DNA from: an uncultured Eubacteriales bacterium | GTDB taxonomy: Bacteria > Bacillota > Clostridia > TANB77 > CAG-508 | Assembly (NCBI GenBank): GCA_902760765.1 | Contig: CACWHO010000014.1 | Location: 1-6,368, forward strand | Direction of reading: 5' to 3' | Length of the DNA stretch: 6,368 nucleotides | In this document: one piece after another, positions 6,070-6,368 of the stretch | Layout: each line of letters opens with the position of its first letter | Numbering within the stretch: position 1 is the first letter of the stretch | Position numbers and translations under genes: made by a program | Notes under the pieces: generated by a model | What the model was told of the DNA's origin: nothing | Seen by the model: the letters and a program-made list of their open reading frames with translations, nothing else | Database searches by the model: none

Positions 6070-6087
6070 GTTTTTTTAAAAAAATAC

Positions 6088-6116
6088 TTGTTTTTTTTAT
6101 TTTTTTATGGTAGACT
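6088..6116 (+). promoter_or_regulatory. probable rpmB promoter (extended -10)
   Basis: On the plus strand, TTGTTT (6088-6093) is followed by 17 nt and TAGACT (6111-6116). TGG immediately before the -10 gives an extended -10 element. Each hexamer alone is moderate. Transcription would start near 6123 and leave a leader of just under 40 nt with a strong ribosome binding site. It is back-to-back with the tig promoter, separated by a T/A-rich stretch. Confidence 0.5.
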
Positions 6117-6160
6117 TATTAATAGTCAGTTTATTTTAGAATATTAGGAGGTGCAATATT

Positions 6161-6361
6161 ATGGCAAAATGTGCAATTTGTGGAAAATCACAAAGTAATG
6201 GTAATAAACTAAGCATTACTCGTTCACATATAAGTAAAAGAAGTCCAAGAACTTGGAAACCAAATTTAAGAAGCGTTAAAGCTATAATGGAAAATGGTGA
6301 AACAAAAAGAATTAGCGTATGTGCTAAATGTTTAAAAGATGGTAAAGTAAAAAGAGCTTAA
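6161..6361 (+). CDS. rpmB: 50S ribosomal protein L28, zinc-binding form
   Basis: This 66-residue basic protein of the large ribosomal subunit has two Cys pairs, Cys4/Cys7 (AKCAICGK) and Cys54/Cys57 (VCAKC), which form the zinc ribbon of the C+ type of L28. The core 'RTWKPNLRSVKA' (30-41) matches the family RRWKPNL..VRA motif. The length is typical. The ATG at 6161 follows AGGAGGTG (6146-6153) at 7 nt, the strongest ribosome binding site in the window after clpP. It is divergent from tig. What follows is cut off 7 nt after the stop, so its terminator or any operon partner is not visible. Confidence 0.97.
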   Translation: MAKCAICGKSQSNGNKLSITRSHISKRSPRTWKPNLRSVKAIMENGETKRISVCAKCLKDGKVKRA

Positions 6362-6368
6362 TTTTAAG

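Noticed and set aside
6021..6120. CtsR-type operator in front of tig
   Set aside because: No GGTCAAA heptad repeats are present on either strand. The A/T runs there are low-complexity sequence.
1..6368. CRISPR array, insertion sequence, prophage or defence genes
   Set aside because: There are no regularly spaced repeats, transposase or phage-like frames. The only repeat structures are the single palindrome and the tig tail repeat.

Overview
The window is strongly AT-rich. It has good Shine-Dalgarno sites, TTGNNN/TATAAT-type promoters and the gene order tig-clpP-clpX. Together these point to a low-GC Gram-positive bacterium (Bacillota), most likely a clostridial lineage. Trp is encoded by TGG and no in-frame TGA was needed, so the standard code fits. 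I cannot place it to genus from the sequence alone.

Layout. (1) 1-893, minus: the 5' part of a FemX/FemAB-type aminoacyltransferase of cell-wall bridge synthesis, cut by the window edge, with its own promoter at 931-959. (2) 1067-1418, minus: a complete tmRNA (ssrA) with a strong promoter at 1432-1460, a terminator at 1022-1051, and an encoded tag read as ANNEELAYAA. (3) 1522-2442, plus: an M14 zinc peptidase resembling gamma-D-glutamyl-diamino-acid endopeptidases, with no signal peptide. (4) 2466-2612: a 147-nt, almost fully self-complementary hairpin between two convergent genes, probably a bidirectional terminator and possibly a mobile palindromic repeat. (5) 6003 down to 2622, minus: the operon tig-clpP-clpX (trigger factor, ClpP peptidase, ClpX unfoldase) behind a promoter at 6042-6069. 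(6) 6161-6361, plus: rpmB (ribosomal protein L28, zinc-binding form), divergent from tig with its own promoter.

How the parts fit. Most of the window is protein quality control at the ribosome. Trigger factor receives nascent chains. The tmRNA rescues stalled ribosomes and adds a degradation tag, and ClpXP is the usual protease for that tag. FemX and the M14 peptidase both act on peptidoglycan stem peptides, one adding bridge residues and the other cleaving the D-Glu-diamino-acid bond. They face opposite ways and are separate transcription units.

The window is mostly conserved housekeeping sequence and I see no convincing new multi-gene system. The items most worth a second look are the long palindrome at 2466-2612, the AYAA-ending tmRNA tag beside its likely protease genes, CIRCE-like half-sites in the tig-clpP gap, and a glycine-rich insertion next to the ClpP active-site histidine.
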